This document shows, piece after piece, positions 8,634 to 18,059 of a DNA stretch of 64,000 nucleotides. The stretch's first letter is position 1. Each line of letters starts with the position of its first letter. The translations under genes and the position numbers were made by a program. Source of the DNA: Blastococcus sp. PRF04-17 (GTDB lineage Bacteria; Actinomycetota; Actinomycetes; Mycobacteriales; Geodermatophilaceae); the NCBI RefSeq assembly GCF_023016265.1, contig NZ_CP095412.1, positions 1,302,001 to 1,366,000 of the forward strand, in the 5' to 3' direction. The notes beneath the pieces are model-generated. The model searched no databases. It was not told the origin of the DNA and saw only the letters and a program-made list of their open reading frames with translations.

Positions 8634-9545
8634 GTGAAGGTCGCCGTCTCGGGCGCCTCGGGGCTCATCGGCAAGGCCCTCGTGCCCGCGCTGCGGGCGG
8701 ACGGGCACGAGGTGCTGGTGCTGGTCCGCCGCACTCCGCGGACCGCCGACGAGCACCGCTGGGACCCGCAGCACCGAAGGATCGACCCCTCCCTGCTGGG
8801 GGACGTCGACGCGGTGATCAACCTGGCCGGCACGCCGATCCGGCCGCGCCCGTTCACGGCGGCCTACAAGAAGAGCCTGCTCGACAGCCGGGTCGACGCC
8901 ACCTCGACGATCAGCGAGGCACTGGCCACGGCCGCCGCGGCCGACCCCGGCCGCCGTCGGGTGCTGCTGTCGGCGTCGGCGGTGGGCTTCTACGGCGACA
9001 CCGGTGCCCGGACGGTCACCGAGAGGGACGGCCCGGGCGAGGACTTCCTCGCGCGCCTGTGCGTGCAGTGGGAGGGCGCCACGGCCCCGGCGGAGGCGGC
9101 CGGGGTTCGCGTCGTGCACCTGCGCACGGGGCTCGTGCTCGGTCGGGGTGCGCTGCTTCTGCAGATCCTCGGGCTGGTCTTCCGGCTGGGGCTGGGCGGC
9201 CGGCTGGGCTCGGGCCGGCAGTACTGGCCGTGGGTCAGCCTGCGCGACGAGGTCGACGCCGTCCGCTTCCTGCTCACCGCCGACGACGTCTCCGGTCCGG
9301 TCAACGTGACGGGCCCCGAGCCGGTGACCAACGCCGAGTTCACCGAGCGCCTGGGGGCCGCCGTGTCCCGCCCGACGTTCCTCGCCGTCCCCCGGTTCGC
9401 CATCTCGCTCGCGCTCGGGGAGTTCGGCCGGTCCAGCGTCCTCGCCGGCCAGCGGGCGGTGCCCGCCGTCCTGCAGGACGCGGGCTTCGTCTTCACCCAC
9501 ACCACGGTGGACGAGGCGCTGCGCGCCGCGCTGTCGGGCGCCTGA
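8634..9545 (+). CDS. TIGR01777 family NAD(P)-binding epimerase-like protein
   Basis: A 303-residue extended short-chain-dehydrogenase-like protein with an N-terminal Rossmann motif (VSGASGLIGKALV). It has internal INLAGTPI and VLLSASAVGFYGD motifs, and a C-terminal DUF1731-like region (the VPRFAISLALGEF area). GTG at 8634 is preceded by AGGAGG at 8623-8628 with 5 nt spacing. Its substrate is unknown, though the family is conserved next to the lipoate genes in mycobacteria (Rv2216 position). It converges on the kinase gene with 3 bp between stops. Confidence 0.9.
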   Translation: MKVAVSGASGLIGKALVPALRADGHEVLVLVRRTPRTADEHRWDPQHRRIDPSLLGDVDAVINLAGTPIRPRPFTAAYKKSLLDSRVDATSTISEALATAAAADPGRRRVLLSASAVGFYGDTGARTVTERDGPGEDFLARLCVQWEGATAPAEAAGVRVVHLRTGLVLGRGALLLQILGLVFRLGLGGRLGSGRQYWPWVSLRDEVDAVRFLLTADDVSGPVNVTGPEPVTNAEFTERLGAAVSRPTFLAVPRFAISLALGEFGRSSVLAGQRAVPAVLQDAGFVFTHTTVDEALRAALSGA

Positions 9546-9548
9546 GTT

Positions 9549-11168
9549 TCAGCCGGCGCGTTCGGCGCTCGCCATCCGCCAGCCGTCCTGGGTGAGCACC
9601 AGCACCATGCGGACGGGCAGATCCGGGCGACCGGCGGCGCCGCGCACCGCCGGACCGTCCGCGTCGGCGATGGCCACGACCTCGTGGGCGGGCCAGCGGT
9701 CCACCAGCTCCACCTCCACGCTGTCGCCGGTGACCTCCTCCACGCCGGTCACCGCCACGACAGCCGGCGTGAAGCCCCGCAGCGCTTCTCCCGCGGCCGA
9801 CAGGCCCCGCGCGTGCTGTTCGTCGGCGGCCCGCAGCGGGCTGCCGGGGGCGTAGATCGTCCCGAAGTCGGCGGTGGGCGGATCTGCGAAGGCCGCGGCA
9901 CGGCGACGGTAGAGGTCCGCCAGGACCTCCCGCCACGCGGCCTCGTCGGCCGGGACCGCCCGGGCGTCGGCCGGCGACCCGGCCTCCGCGACGCCGGACC
10001 GGGCCGGCTCCGGCAGTGTGGTCGCCGCGGCCACCACGGGCTCCTCCCCCGCGGCCGGGTCGGGACCGAGCGCCCGCACCACCGCCCAGGCCGGCAGCGC
10101 GAGCGCCACGACGGCGATCACCCCCATGACCGCCCGGCGCACGGCCGGCCTCCGCATCGCGCCGGTCCACCGCTCGACGGCGGCCGACCAGGCGGCACGG
10201 CGGCCGGTGGCGTCGACCACGACCGGAGCCGGGCGCGGTCGCCGGCCGGGCACCTGGTGGGTCAGTTCCGTCCGCGGACTCCGACCGGCCCGGCTCAGCT
10301 CCGCGTCGGTCACGCCGTCGACCGGCAGCCGCACCGGTTCGGGACGGCAGGCGTGCCGCAGGTCGAGCGCGAACGCGGCGGCCGAACCGCGGTCGTGCGG
10401 ATCCACCGCCAGCCCGCGCAGGATCACCTCGACCAGCCGCAGGGGGGCGTCGGGCGCCAGCTCGGCGAGGTCCGGGACGAAGCCCTCGGCCGCGACCCGC
10501 AGGGTGTCGGCCGGCGTGGCGGCGTTCCACGGAGCGATGCCGGTCAGCGCGTGGAAGGCAGCCGCGGCGATGCCGAAGACGTCGGACGCCGGCCCGGGCG
10601 CCCCGCCCCGTGCGACGGTCGGGTCGACGTACGCGGGGGTGACCTCTCCCGCCGCGGCCTCGCCGAGCACCCTGGCCACGCCGAGGTCGGTCAGGACCGG
10701 CCGGCCCTCTGCGGTGAAGACGATGTTCCCCGGCGAGAGGTCGGCGTGGACGACGCCGTGGCCGTGGGCGTGTGCGAGCGCCGCGGCCACCGGCGCGATG
10801 GCGGTGACCACCTCACCCGGGCGGAGCCGTCCCCGCCGGGCGAGCAGTGCGGCCAGGCTGCCCCCCGCGAGCAGCTCGAGCACCAGAGCCACCCGGGCGG
10901 CTCCCCCGCGACGCGGCTGGTGCACCACCTCGATCAGCCGCACCAGGTGCGGGTGGTCCAGCTCACCCAGCAGCGCCGCCTCCCGGCCCTGTCGCTCCGG
11001 ATCCCCGGCGACGAGCACCTTGACGGCGACCGGCTCGCCCCCGCGCCGTGGCACGGCCCGCCACACCTCCCCCGAGCCACCGCGCCCGAGCAGCGACTCG
11101 AGCACGTAGCCCGGCACGACCGGCGGCTGGGCGGCACCCGGCGACGGAGACGGGACGGCGAGCGACAT
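9549..11168 (-). CDS. Membrane-anchored Ser/Thr protein kinase
   Basis: A 539-residue PknB-type kinase. Residues about 20-285 form the kinase domain: glycine loop GRGGSGEVW, Lys in VAVKVL, catalytic loop HADLSPGN near 138, and TDLGVAR in place of DFG. The usual HRD is HAD, so this is a non-RD kinase, and the activation segment is short. A single transmembrane helix is near residues 345-365. The C-terminal outer domain (EAAWREVLADLYRRR onward) resembles small SnoaL/Mce-associated folds and may sense or bind something outside. ATG at 11168 was chosen; an upstream extension has no domain content. Confidence 0.9.
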   Translation of the reverse strand: MSLAVPSPSPGAAQPPVVPGYVLESLLGRGGSGEVWRAVPRRGGEPVAVKVLVAGDPERQGREAALLGELDHPHLVRLIEVVHQPRRGGAARVALVLELLAGGSLAALLARRGRLRPGEVVTAIAPVAAALAHAHGHGVVHADLSPGNIVFTAEGRPVLTDLGVARVLGEAAAGEVTPAYVDPTVARGGAPGPASDVFGIAAAAFHALTGIAPWNAATPADTLRVAAEGFVPDLAELAPDAPLRLVEVILRGLAVDPHDRGSAAAFALDLRHACRPEPVRLPVDGVTDAELSRAGRSPRTELTHQVPGRRPRPAPVVVDATGRRAAWSAAVERWTGAMRRPAVRRAVMGVIAVVALALPAWAVVRALGPDPAAGEEPVVAAATTLPEPARSGVAEAGSPADARAVPADEAAWREVLADLYRRRAAAFADPPTADFGTIYAPGSPLRAADEQHARGLSAAGEALRGFTPAVVAVTGVEEVTGDSVEVELVDRWPAHEVVAIADADGPAVRGAAGRPDLPVRMVLVLTQDGWRMASAERAG

Positions 11169-11253
11169 GACGGGGACGGTAGGAGGAACCGGCCGGCCGG
11201 CGCGGCGGCTGTCCACAGGCGTACCCGCACCGGCTCGGATCCCGGGCAGTGGC

Positions 11254-11259
11254 TACCGT
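11254..11259 (+). promoter_or_regulatory. Leaderless -10 box of the flavin oxidoreductase
   Basis: TACCGT ends 6 nt before the ATG at 11266, with no Shine-Dalgarno sequence. Confidence 0.5.
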
Positions 11260-11265
11260 CGGTAC

Positions 11266-12513
11266 ATGTCGCCGGTCGGGAGCGCGGAGGTGCTCATCGT
11301 CGGCGCCGGCCTCGCCGGGCTGTCCGCCGCCACGCGGCTGCACGCCGCCGGCCACGACGTCCAGGTCCTCGAGGCCGGGGCGCACGCCGGCGGACGGCTG
11401 GCGACGGAGCGGATCGACGGCTTCGCGGTCGACCGGGGCTTCCAGGTGCTGAACACCGGCTACCCACGGGCGGCGGACCTCGACCTGCCCGCGCTCGAGC
11501 TCGGCTGGTTCGGGCGGGGGGCGATCCTGCGCCACGAGGGCCGGGTGCACCGCGTCGGGGACCCCCGGCAGAACCCGCGCTGGGCGCCGGGCACCGTCGC
11601 CGCGCCACTGGGCGGCCTCCGCGAGAAGGCCGCGATCGCCGCCTTCTCCGTGCGGTCGGGATACTCGCCGGTGTCCCGGCTGCTCCGCCGTCCCGAGCAG
11701 TCGGCCGAGGACTCGCTGCGAGCAGCTGGCGTCGGCGACGCCGCGCTCGAGCGCTTCTTCCGGCCCTTTCTCGCCGGCGTCCTGCTGGAACGGGAGCTGG
11801 CGACGTCCAGCCGCTACGTCGACCTGCTGTGGCGGTCCTTCGTCCGCGGCACGGTCGGGCTGCCGGCCCGTGGCATGCAGGCCGTCGGCGAGCAGCTGGC
11901 CGCGCGGCTCCCGGCCGACCGGGTCCACCTCCGGACGCCGGTCCGTGCGGTCTCGGCCGGACGTGTCGAGACCGCCGACGGCACCTGGACGGCCCGGGCC
12001 GTCGTCGTCGCCACCGATCCGCGGACCGCCGCCACGCTGCTGCCGGCGGCCGTGGCCGGCGCACCGCGACACGTCACCACGCACCTCCACGTCCTTCCGG
12101 CCTCACCGTGGAACGAGCCGCTGATCGTCCTCGGCGAGCCCGGCGGGCGGCTGGTGAACACGGTGGTGGTGTCCGACGCCCAGCCCCGCTACAGCCCGGA
12201 CGGCCGCGCCCTGGTGGCGAGCTCGACCTTGCAGCCCACCCGGGAGTCGGACGTGCGGGCGGAGATCGCCCGCGCCCACGGGGTCGCGCCGGCCGATCTC
12301 GAGCACCTCACCACCGTCACGGTGACCGGCGCCCAGCCGGCGGCACCGCCGCCGCTCCAGCTCCGCCGCCCGGTCGACCTCGGAGATGGCGTCTACGTCT
12401 GCGGCGACCACCGCGACACCCCGTCCATCCAGGGCGCCATGGCCAGCGGCGCCCGCGCCGCACGCGCCGTCCAGCGTGGGCTGCGCTCGTCCGCCGTCCC
12501 CCAGGGAGCCTGA
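11266..12513 (+). CDS. FAD-dependent amine-oxidase/phytoene-desaturase-like oxidoreductase
   Basis: A 415-residue flavoprotein with the dinucleotide-binding motif VLIVGAGLAGLSAATRL and the GG-doublet AGAHAGGRLATERIDGF at the N-terminus. The C-terminal FAD closing motif is GVYVCGDHRDTPSIQGAMASG. The middle domain carries hydrophobic substrate-binding segments as in protoporphyrinogen oxidase and carotenoid desaturases. The substrate cannot be read from the sequence. It is divergent from the kinase gene; its TGA overlaps the ATG of the next gene by one base, so the two are coupled. Confidence 0.88.
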   Translation: MSPVGSAEVLIVGAGLAGLSAATRLHAAGHDVQVLEAGAHAGGRLATERIDGFAVDRGFQVLNTGYPRAADLDLPALELGWFGRGAILRHEGRVHRVGDPRQNPRWAPGTVAAPLGGLREKAAIAAFSVRSGYSPVSRLLRRPEQSAEDSLRAAGVGDAALERFFRPFLAGVLLERELATSSRYVDLLWRSFVRGTVGLPARGMQAVGEQLAARLPADRVHLRTPVRAVSAGRVETADGTWTARAVVVATDPRTAATLLPAAVAGAPRHVTTHLHVLPASPWNEPLIVLGEPGGRLVNTVVVSDAQPRYSPDGRALVASSTLQPTRESDVRAEIARAHGVAPADLEHLTTVTVTGAQPAAPPPLQLRRPVDLGDGVYVCGDHRDTPSIQGAMASGARAARAVQRGLRSSAVPQGA

Positions 12514-13250
12514 TGCCCGCCTCCGCGCCGACGATCGTCGCCACGAGCATGGCCGGCTTCGCCAGCCGTGGCCGCGGCCCCTACGACTGGCGGCCGGCGC
12601 CCGTCTTCGACCTGGCGTTCTCGCTCGCGGACGCGCGCGACCGGCCGCGGCTGTGCTACCTCGGCACGGCCACCGGCGACGACCCGGTCCGGCTGGCCGG
12701 CGTCTACGGCGCCTTCGCCGGGAGCGCCGTCCAGGTCAGTCACCTGAGCCTGTTCACCATGCCGACCGTCCCGGACGTGCGCAGCCACCTGCTCGCCCAG
12801 GACGTCGTCTGGGTCGGCGGTGGCAGCGTGGCCAACCTGCTCGCGCTGTGGCGGCTGCACGGGCTCGACGAGATCTTCCGCGAGGTGTGGGAGGCGGGCG
12901 TCGTCCTGGGCGGTGTGAGCGCCGGATCGCTGTGCTGGCACGTGGGCGGGACCACCGACTCCTTCGGCCCCGAGCTGCGACCGGTGACGAACGGGCTGCG
13001 CTTGATCCCGACGTCCAACGGCGTCCACTACGACTCCGAGGAGCAGCGCCGTCCGCTCTACCACCAGCTGGTCGCCGACGGGACGCTGCCCGGCGGACAC
13101 GCCACCGACGACGGCGTCGGCCTGGTCTACCGCGGCACCGAGCTGGTCGAGGTGGTGGCCGACCGACCCGACGCCGCGGCCTACCGCGTGGAGCGAGGTC
13201 CCGACGGCAGCGTCGTGGAGACGCGGCTGGAGCCTCGCCGGCTCTCGTGA
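12513..13250 (+). CDS. Peptidase E-like (S51) serine peptidase
   Basis: A 245-residue cytoplasmic peptidase of the Asp-dipeptidase/cyanophycinase superfamily. The nucleophile elbow is VLGGVSAGSLCWH near residue 135, with Ser in GxSAG. WVGGGSVANLLALW and the later LIPTSNGVHYDS and GHATDDG segments also match the family. The ATG overlaps the previous stop as TGATG, so it is co-translated with the flavin oxidoreductase. The specificity (Asp-X dipeptides) is a family inference. Confidence 0.9.
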   Translation: MPASAPTIVATSMAGFASRGRGPYDWRPAPVFDLAFSLADARDRPRLCYLGTATGDDPVRLAGVYGAFAGSAVQVSHLSLFTMPTVPDVRSHLLAQDVVWVGGGSVANLLALWRLHGLDEIFREVWEAGVVLGGVSAGSLCWHVGGTTDSFGPELRPVTNGLRLIPTSNGVHYDSEEQRRPLYHQLVADGTLPGGHATDDGVGLVYRGTELVEVVADRPDAAAYRVERGPDGSVVETRLEPRRLS

Positions 13251-13263
13251 GCGCCACACTTGC

Positions 13264-13288
13264 CACTGACAGCTTGTCAGTGACAAGC
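13264..13288. promoter_or_regulatory. Overlapping palindromes, probable TetR operator
   Basis: CACTGACA (13264-13271) and TGTCAGTG (13275-13282) form one inverted repeat with a 3-nt centre. GCTTGTCA (13272-13279) and TGACAAGC (13281-13288) form a second with a 1-nt centre. The two share the TGTCA core. They end 7 bp before the tetR ATG and cover a CAAGCT -10-like box (13284-13289). A repressor here would block its own promoter. Confidence 0.7.
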
Positions 13289-13295
13289 TTGCGCC

Positions 13296-13885
13296 ATGGG
13301 CACCGACGATCTGCGGACGACGCTGCTCCGCTCCGCGGCCGAAGTGGTGGCGCGCTCCGGCGTCGGCGAGGTCTCGGTCCGCGAGCTCGCACGACAGGCC
13401 GGGGTCTCGCACGCGGCGCACCGGTACCACTTCGCCTCGCGAACCGGACTGCTGACGGCGCTGGCCGCCGAGGGGCACCGACTGCTGGCCGGGGAACTCG
13501 AGCGCGCCGCCGGCGAGAGCTTCCTCGAGGTCGGCGTCGCCTACGTCCGCTTCGCCCGCGACCACCCCGGCCACTTCACTGTCATGTTCACGCCGGACGT
13601 ACTGGACGACTCCGATGCGGACCTGACCGCCGCCAGGTCCAGGACCTTCGGCGTCCTGCAGGGGGCGTGCACGCCATGGCGGCCGAGGGCCGGCTCGAGG
13701 ACGCCCGGGCCGCCGTCGTGGCGGCATGGTCGCTGGTCCACGGCTTCGCCACCCTCGCCGCCACCGGCAACCTCGCCGGCGCCGGACTCACCGGCCGGAC
13801 CGACGGCGACGCCCTGCTCGACCTCGCCCGACGCGCGGCGGGGATGCTCTACGGCTCCCCCGGAAGGGACCCAGATCATGGGTGA
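13296..13885 (+). pseudogene. TetR-family regulator with WHG domain, frameshifted as read
   Basis: The N-terminal half (to about 13655) encodes a TetR DNA-binding domain with SVRELARQAGVSHAAHRYHF and the start of the ligand domain. The C-terminal half is in another frame: AEGRLEDARAAVVAAWSLVH, then the WxxxHG motif typical of the WHG-type TetR C-terminus. The switch falls in the G5 run of CTGCAGGGGGCG; one extra G gives a continuous 196-residue protein. It may be a sequence error or a true mutation. The restored stop overlaps the start of the membrane protein gene by 8 bp. Confidence 0.8.
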
Positions 13886-14311
13886 CACGCTCCTGACCGT
13901 CCACGTCGTGGCGGCACCGCCGGCCTGCTCCTCGGACCGCTGTGGCTGCTGGGCCGGCAACGCGGCTCCCGAGCGTCGTCGGCAGCGGTGGCGTACCAGG
14001 TGGCGGTGACCGTCGTCAGCGTCACCGGAGCGGCGCTGGCGATCCGCACACCGGGGCTGGTCTGGCTACTGCCGGTCGCCGTCCTCACACAGGCCCTCGC
14101 CCTCACCGGTGCCCTGGCGCGCCGGCGGAGCTGGCGTCGCTGGGACGCCCTGCAGCCGCACCTGCTCGGCGGCTCGTACATCGTGCTGGTCACCGCCCTG
14201 CTGGTCGCCGAGACCGGCAATGCGCTGTTCTGGGCACTGCCCGCCGTCGTCGGCCAGCTGCCGATCGCGATGGCCAAGCGGCGGCTGCACGCGGCGGCGG
14301 CACTCGGCTGA
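13878..14311 (+). pseudogene. Small four-helix membrane protein, frameshifted as read
   Basis: ATG at 13878 has GGAAGGGA upstream. It encodes MGDTLLTVHVVA in one frame and continues with GTAGLLLGPLWLLG in another; one extra G at about 13913 joins them into 144 residues. Three further hydrophobic helices follow ([49 protein letters not shown]). The HVVAGTAGLLLGP pattern resembles DUF2306-like membrane proteins. It overlaps the regulator gene upstream, so it is the likely regulated partner. A shorter start at 13988 is possible but loses the first helix. Confidence 0.65.
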
Positions 14312-14335
14312 CGGAGCCACTCCTCGTCCGGGGCC

Positions 14336-14341
14336 TACGCT
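14336..14341 (+). promoter_or_regulatory. Leaderless -10 box of lipB
   Basis: TACGCT ends 7 nt before the lipB GTG at 14349; no ribosome site is present between them. Confidence 0.5.
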
Positions 14342-14348
14342 GAACCGC

Positions 14349-14978
14349 GTGACCGAGCTGCGGATCGAGCGGGCGGGGCTGGTCCCCTACGAGCAGGCCT
14401 GGGCGCGGCAGCGGGAGCTGCACGCCGCCCGCGTGGCCGGCGAGGGTCCCGACACCCTGCTGCTGCTCGAGCACCCGTCGGTCTACACCGCGGGCAAGCG
14501 CACCCTGCCGCACGAGCGGCCGTTCGACGGAACGCCGGTCATCGACGTCGACCGGGGTGGCAAGATCACCTGGCACGGCCCCGGTCAGCTGGTCGGCTAC
14601 CCGATCGTGGCGCTGCCCGACCCGATCGACGTGGTGGCCTACGTCCGCCGGCTGGAGCAGGCACTGATCGAGGTGTGCGCCGGCTTCGGCCTGGACACCA
14701 TCCGGGTCGAGGGTCGCAGCGGCGTGTGGGTCGCGGCGGACGGCACGCGTCCGGAGCGCAAGGTGGCCGCGATCGGCGTCCGGGTCGCCCGCGGGGTGAC
14801 GATGCACGGGTTCGCGCTGAACTGCGACCCGGACATGAGCTTCTTCGGCAACATGATCCCGTGCGGCATCCCCGACGCCGGGGTGACCTCGCTGTCGGCG
14901 GAGCTCGGCCGCGACATTCCCGTCGACGAGGCCACCGAGCCAGTCGAGAAGGCGATCCGCCGGGTCCTCACCTTCTAG
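14349..14978 (+). CDS. lipB: Lipoyl(octanoyl) transferase
   Basis: Transfers octanoate from acyl carrier protein to lipoyl domains, the first step of lipoate assembly; LipA then inserts sulfur. The 209-residue protein has [17 protein letters not shown], the catalytic Lys in KVAAIGVRV, and the catalytic Cys in [17 protein letters not shown] at 14349 was chosen from the leaderless promoter and domain start. lipA is 7.7 kb away, separated by leuS and signalling genes, unlike the adjacent lipB-lipA of mycobacteria. It ends inside a 62-bp palindrome shared with leuS. Confidence 0.96.
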   Translation: MTELRIERAGLVPYEQAWARQRELHAARVAGEGPDTLLLLEHPSVYTAGKRTLPHERPFDGTPVIDVDRGGKITWHGPGQLVGYPIVALPDPIDVVAYVRRLEQALIEVCAGFGLDTIRVEGRSGVWVAADGTRPERKVAAIGVRVARGVTMHGFALNCDPDMSFFGNMIPCGIPDAGVTSLSAELGRDIPVDEATEPVEKAIRRVLTF

Positions 14979-15038
14979 GCGCCAGAACCGCGGTTTCGGC
15001 CCCTCCGGGGAGGGGCCGAAACCGCGGTTCTGGCGCCT
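14977..15038. repeat. 62-bp palindrome (AACCGCGGTT family) between lipB and leuS
   Basis: Two perfect 30-nt arms (14977-15006 and 15009-15038) with a 2-nt centre. They start inside the lipB stop and end on the first base of the leuS stop. Each arm contains AACCGCGGTT, itself a palindrome. It probably acts as a bidirectional terminator. Related copies are at 37907-37959 and 46646-46703. Confidence 0.85.
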
Positions 15039-17923
15039 CAGCCGAGGACGAAGTTGACCAGCCGGCCGGGGACGGCGACGACGCGGCGCACCGTCTTCCC
15101 GTCCAGGTGTGCCGCCACCTTCTCGTCGGCCCGCGCCGCCGCCTCCAGCGCGGCTGCATCGGCATCGGCCGGCACGCTGACCTGAGCCCGCACCTTGCCG
15201 TTCACCTGGACGGCGACCTGCACGGTGTCCTCCACCAGCCAGCGCTCCTCGGCGACCGGGAACGGGTGCCAGGCCAGCGACTCGCCGTGGCCCAGTCGCG
15301 ACCACAGCTCCTCGGCCACGTGCGGGGCCAGTGGCGCGACCATGAGCACCAGCGGCTCGACGACCGAGCGGGGCACCGGCCGGTCGGCGCCGTACACCGA
15401 CGTCAGGTGGTTGGTCAGCTCGGTGATCCGGGCGATGGCGATGTTGAACCGCAGCGTCGAGAACCCGTCGCGGACGCCGGCGATGGTCCGGTGCAGGGCA
15501 CGCAGCGTCTCCTCCGACGGCTCCTCGTCGGCGGCCCGCACGGCCCCCGAGTTCTCGTCGACCACCACGCGCCAGATCCGCTGCAGCAGCCGCTGCGACC
15601 CGACGACGGCCTTGGTCTCCCAGGGCCGCGACTGGTCCAGCGGGCCGGTCGACATCTCGTACACGCGGAAGGTGTCGGCCCCGTACGCGCCGATCATCTC
15701 GTCCGGCGTGACCATGTTCTTCAGGCTCTTGCCGATCTTCCCGTACTCGCGGTTGACCGGCTTGCCCTCGTAGAAGAACTGCCCGTCCTTCTCGACCACG
15801 TCGGTCGCCGGCACGTAGAACCCGCGCTCGTCGGTGTAGGCGTAGGCCGAGATGTAGCCCTGGTTGACCAGCCGGCGGAACGGCTCCTCGCCCGAGACGT
15901 AGCCCAGGTCGAACAGCACCTTGTGCCAGAACCGGGCGTACAGCAGGTGCAGGACGGCATGCTCGACCCCGCCGACGTAGAGGTCGACGCCGCCGACATC
16001 GCCGGGCTCACGGGGACCCAGCCAGTAGCGCTCCAGCTCCGGGTCGACCATCTGCTCGTCGTCCCCCGGGTCGAGGTAGCGCAGGTAGTACCAGCAGGAG
16101 CCCGCCCAGTTGGGCATCGTGTTGGTCTCGCGGCGGTACTTCTTCGGCCCGTCGCCCAGGTCCAGCTCGACCGTCGTCCACTCGGTCGCCCGCGACAGCG
16201 GCGGCTCCGGGGACGAGTCGGCGTCGTCGTCGGCGAAGGTCTTCGGTGAGTAGTCGTCCACCTCGGGCAGCAGCACCGGCAGCATCGACGTCGGGACGGC
16301 GACCGGCAGGTCGTGCTCGTCGTAGACGATCGGGAACGGCTCGCCCCAGTAGCGCTGCCGGCTGAACAGCCAGTCGCGCAGCTTGTAGGTGGTCGTCGCC
16401 TCGCCGGAGCCCTTCGCCACCAGCCACTCGGTGATGCGGGCGATGGCGTCGGCCTTGGTCAGGCCGTCCAGCGAGATCTCGTCGTTGGCCGAGTTGATCA
16501 TCTGGCCGGCGCCGGTCCACGCCTCGCCGTCCCAGTCCGCCGGCGGCTGCACCGTCCGGACGACGTCCAGCCCGAACGCCTTCGCGAAGTCCCAGTCGCG
16601 CTGGTCCTCGCCGGGCACCGCCATGATGGCGCCGGTGCCGTAGCCGGTCAGCACGTAGTCGGCGATGAACACCGGCAGCTCGCGGCCGTTGACCGGGTTG
16701 AGCGCGGTGACGCCCAGCCAGACTCCGGTCTTCTCGCGGCCGGCGTCCTGCCGGTCCAGCTCGGAGCGGCGCGACGCCTGGCGCTGGTAGGCCTCGACGG
16801 CCTCCCGCGGGGTGGCCGCTCCCCCGGTCCAGCGCGGGTCGGCGTCCGCCGGCCACTCCGACGCGGTCAGCGACCCGACCAGCGGGTGCTCCGGCGCCAG
16901 CACCATGTAGGTGGCGCCGAACAGCGTGTCCGGGCGGGTGGTGAAGACCTCGATGGTCTCGTTGTTGCAGGAGAAGCCGATCCGCGCACCGGTCGAACGG
17001 CCGATCCAGTTGCGCTGCATCAGCTTCAGCGAGTCGGTCCAGTCCAGCCGGTCCAGGTCGTCGAGCAGCCGGTCGGCGTAGGCGGTGATCCGCATCATCC
17101 ACTGGGTCAGCGGACGCCGGAACACCGGGAAGTTGCCCCGCTCGGAGCGCCCGTCGGCGGTGACCTCCTCGTTGGACAGCACGGTGCCCAGCCCGGGGCA
17201 CCAGTTCACCGGCGCCTCGTGCAGGTAGGCCAGCCGGTGGGCGTCGACGACCTTGCGCTTGTCGACCTCGTCCAGCTCCGCCCACGGCCGACCCGACGGG
17301 TTCGTGCCCGGGGCCGGCTCACGGGTGCCGGCATCCAGCTCGGCGACCAGCTCCTCGATCGGGCGCGCCTTGCCGGCCGACTCGTCGAACCACGACCCGA
17401 AGATCCGCAGGAAGATCCACTGGGTCCACTTGTAGTAGCCCGGGTCGATCGTGGCGAAGGTCCGCCGCTCGTCGTGGTCGACGCCCAGCCGGCGCAGCTG
17501 CGCCTTGATGGCCGCGATGTTCTGCTCGGTCGTGATCCGCGGGTGCTGACCGGTCTGGACGGCGTACTGCTCGGCGGGCAGGCCGAACGCGTCGTAGCCC
17601 ATGGGGTGCAGGACGTTGCGCCCGTCCATGCGCAGGAAGCGGCTGGTGACGTCGGTGCCCAGGTAGCCCAGTGGGTGCCCGACGTGCAGGCCGGCGCCCG
17701 ACGGGTAGGGGAACATGTCCATCAGGAAGGCCTTGGGCCGGTCGGCCACCTTCTCGAAGCCGTCACTCAGCGAGCCGGTCGGGTTCGGCGTGTGGAACGT
17801 GCCCTCGGCCTGCCAGCGGTCCTGCCAGGAGAGCTCGATGCGGTGCGCCAGCTCCGGCGTGTAGCGGTGCGGCGGGACGTCCCCGGCCGGCTGGCCGTTG
17901 GACTGGTCGGCGTTCTGGCTCAT
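15038..17923 (-). CDS. leuS: Leucyl-tRNA synthetase
   Basis: Class Ia synthetase charging tRNA-Leu. It is 961 residues long. The HIGH signature is HVGH at residues 80-83. The large editing domain is present ([20 protein letters not shown] area). The KMSKS loop reads KIGKSLKN near residue 727, a tolerated variant. ATG at 17923 is the natural start. About 130 nt of leader upstream contain a small leucine-rich peptide and an intrinsic terminator, so expression is probably controlled by leucine-dependent attenuation. Confidence 0.97.
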   Translation of the reverse strand: MSQNADQSNGQPAGDVPPHRYTPELAHRIELSWQDRWQAEGTFHTPNPTGSLSDGFEKVADRPKAFLMDMFPYPSGAGLHVGHPLGYLGTDVTSRFLRMDGRNVLHPMGYDAFGLPAEQYAVQTGQHPRITTEQNIAAIKAQLRRLGVDHDERRTFATIDPGYYKWTQWIFLRIFGSWFDESAGKARPIEELVAELDAGTREPAPGTNPSGRPWAELDEVDKRKVVDAHRLAYLHEAPVNWCPGLGTVLSNEEVTADGRSERGNFPVFRRPLTQWMMRITAYADRLLDDLDRLDWTDSLKLMQRNWIGRSTGARIGFSCNNETIEVFTTRPDTLFGATYMVLAPEHPLVGSLTASEWPADADPRWTGGAATPREAVEAYQRQASRRSELDRQDAGREKTGVWLGVTALNPVNGRELPVFIADYVLTGYGTGAIMAVPGEDQRDWDFAKAFGLDVVRTVQPPADWDGEAWTGAGQMINSANDEISLDGLTKADAIARITEWLVAKGSGEATTTYKLRDWLFSRQRYWGEPFPIVYDEHDLPVAVPTSMLPVLLPEVDDYSPKTFADDDADSSPEPPLSRATEWTTVELDLGDGPKKYRRETNTMPNWAGSCWYYLRYLDPGDDEQMVDPELERYWLGPREPGDVGGVDLYVGGVEHAVLHLLYARFWHKVLFDLGYVSGEEPFRRLVNQGYISAYAYTDERGFYVPATDVVEKDGQFFYEGKPVNREYGKIGKSLKNMVTPDEMIGAYGADTFRVYEMSTGPLDQSRPWETKAVVGSQRLLQRIWRVVVDENSGAVRAADEEPSEETLRALHRTIAGVRDGFSTLRFNIAIARITELTNHLTSVYGADRPVPRSVVEPLVLMVAPLAPHVAEELWSRLGHGESLAWHPFPVAEERWLVEDTVQVAVQVNGKVRAQVSVPADADAAALEAAARADEKVAAHLDGKTVRRVVAVPGRLVNFVLG

Positions 17924-17966
17924 CGCTGGTGCTCCTGGGTCATCGCAACGTACCGGCGGCAGACAT

Positions 17967-17992
17967 GAAGAAACCCCTCACTCAGGAGGGGT
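17967..17992 (-). terminator. Attenuator hairpin upstream of leuS
   Basis: Read on the minus strand, ACCCCTC, a 6-nt loop and GAGGGGT form a 7-bp stem, followed directly by TTCTTC. The stem ends about 45 nt before the leuS ATG, with no gene in between other than the leader peptide upstream. It fits a conditional terminator. Confidence 0.7.
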
Positions 17993-17993
17993 C

Positions 17994-18027
17994 GCCGTGC
18001 TGTCCGAGCGTCTCAGGTCAGCACGGC
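17994..18027 (-). promoter_or_regulatory. Second leader hairpin upstream of the leuS attenuator
   Basis: GCCGTGCTG and CAGCACGGC (9-bp arms at 18027-18019 and 18002-17994) form a hairpin whose 5' arm overlaps the last codons and the stop of the leader peptide. A ribosome finishing or stalling on the peptide would change this fold and could influence the terminator 2 nt further on. Confidence 0.5.
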
Positions 18028-18053
18028 CGGCGAAGCAGGAGCCGCCTGGTCAC
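18018..18053 (-). CDS. leuS leader peptide with three consecutive Leu codons
   Basis: An 11-codon frame starting with GTG encodes MTRRLLLRRPC. The three leucines use CTC, CTG and CTT in a row. It has no ribosome site; a TAGGCT -10 box (18065-18060) lies 6 nt upstream, so it would be a leaderless start. Position, leucine run, pause-like hairpin and terminator together match classical amino-acid attenuation. The coding call is an inference from arrangement, since the frame is very short. Confidence 0.65.
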   Translation of the reverse strand: MTRRLLLRRPC

Positions 18054-18059
18054 CGCGCC

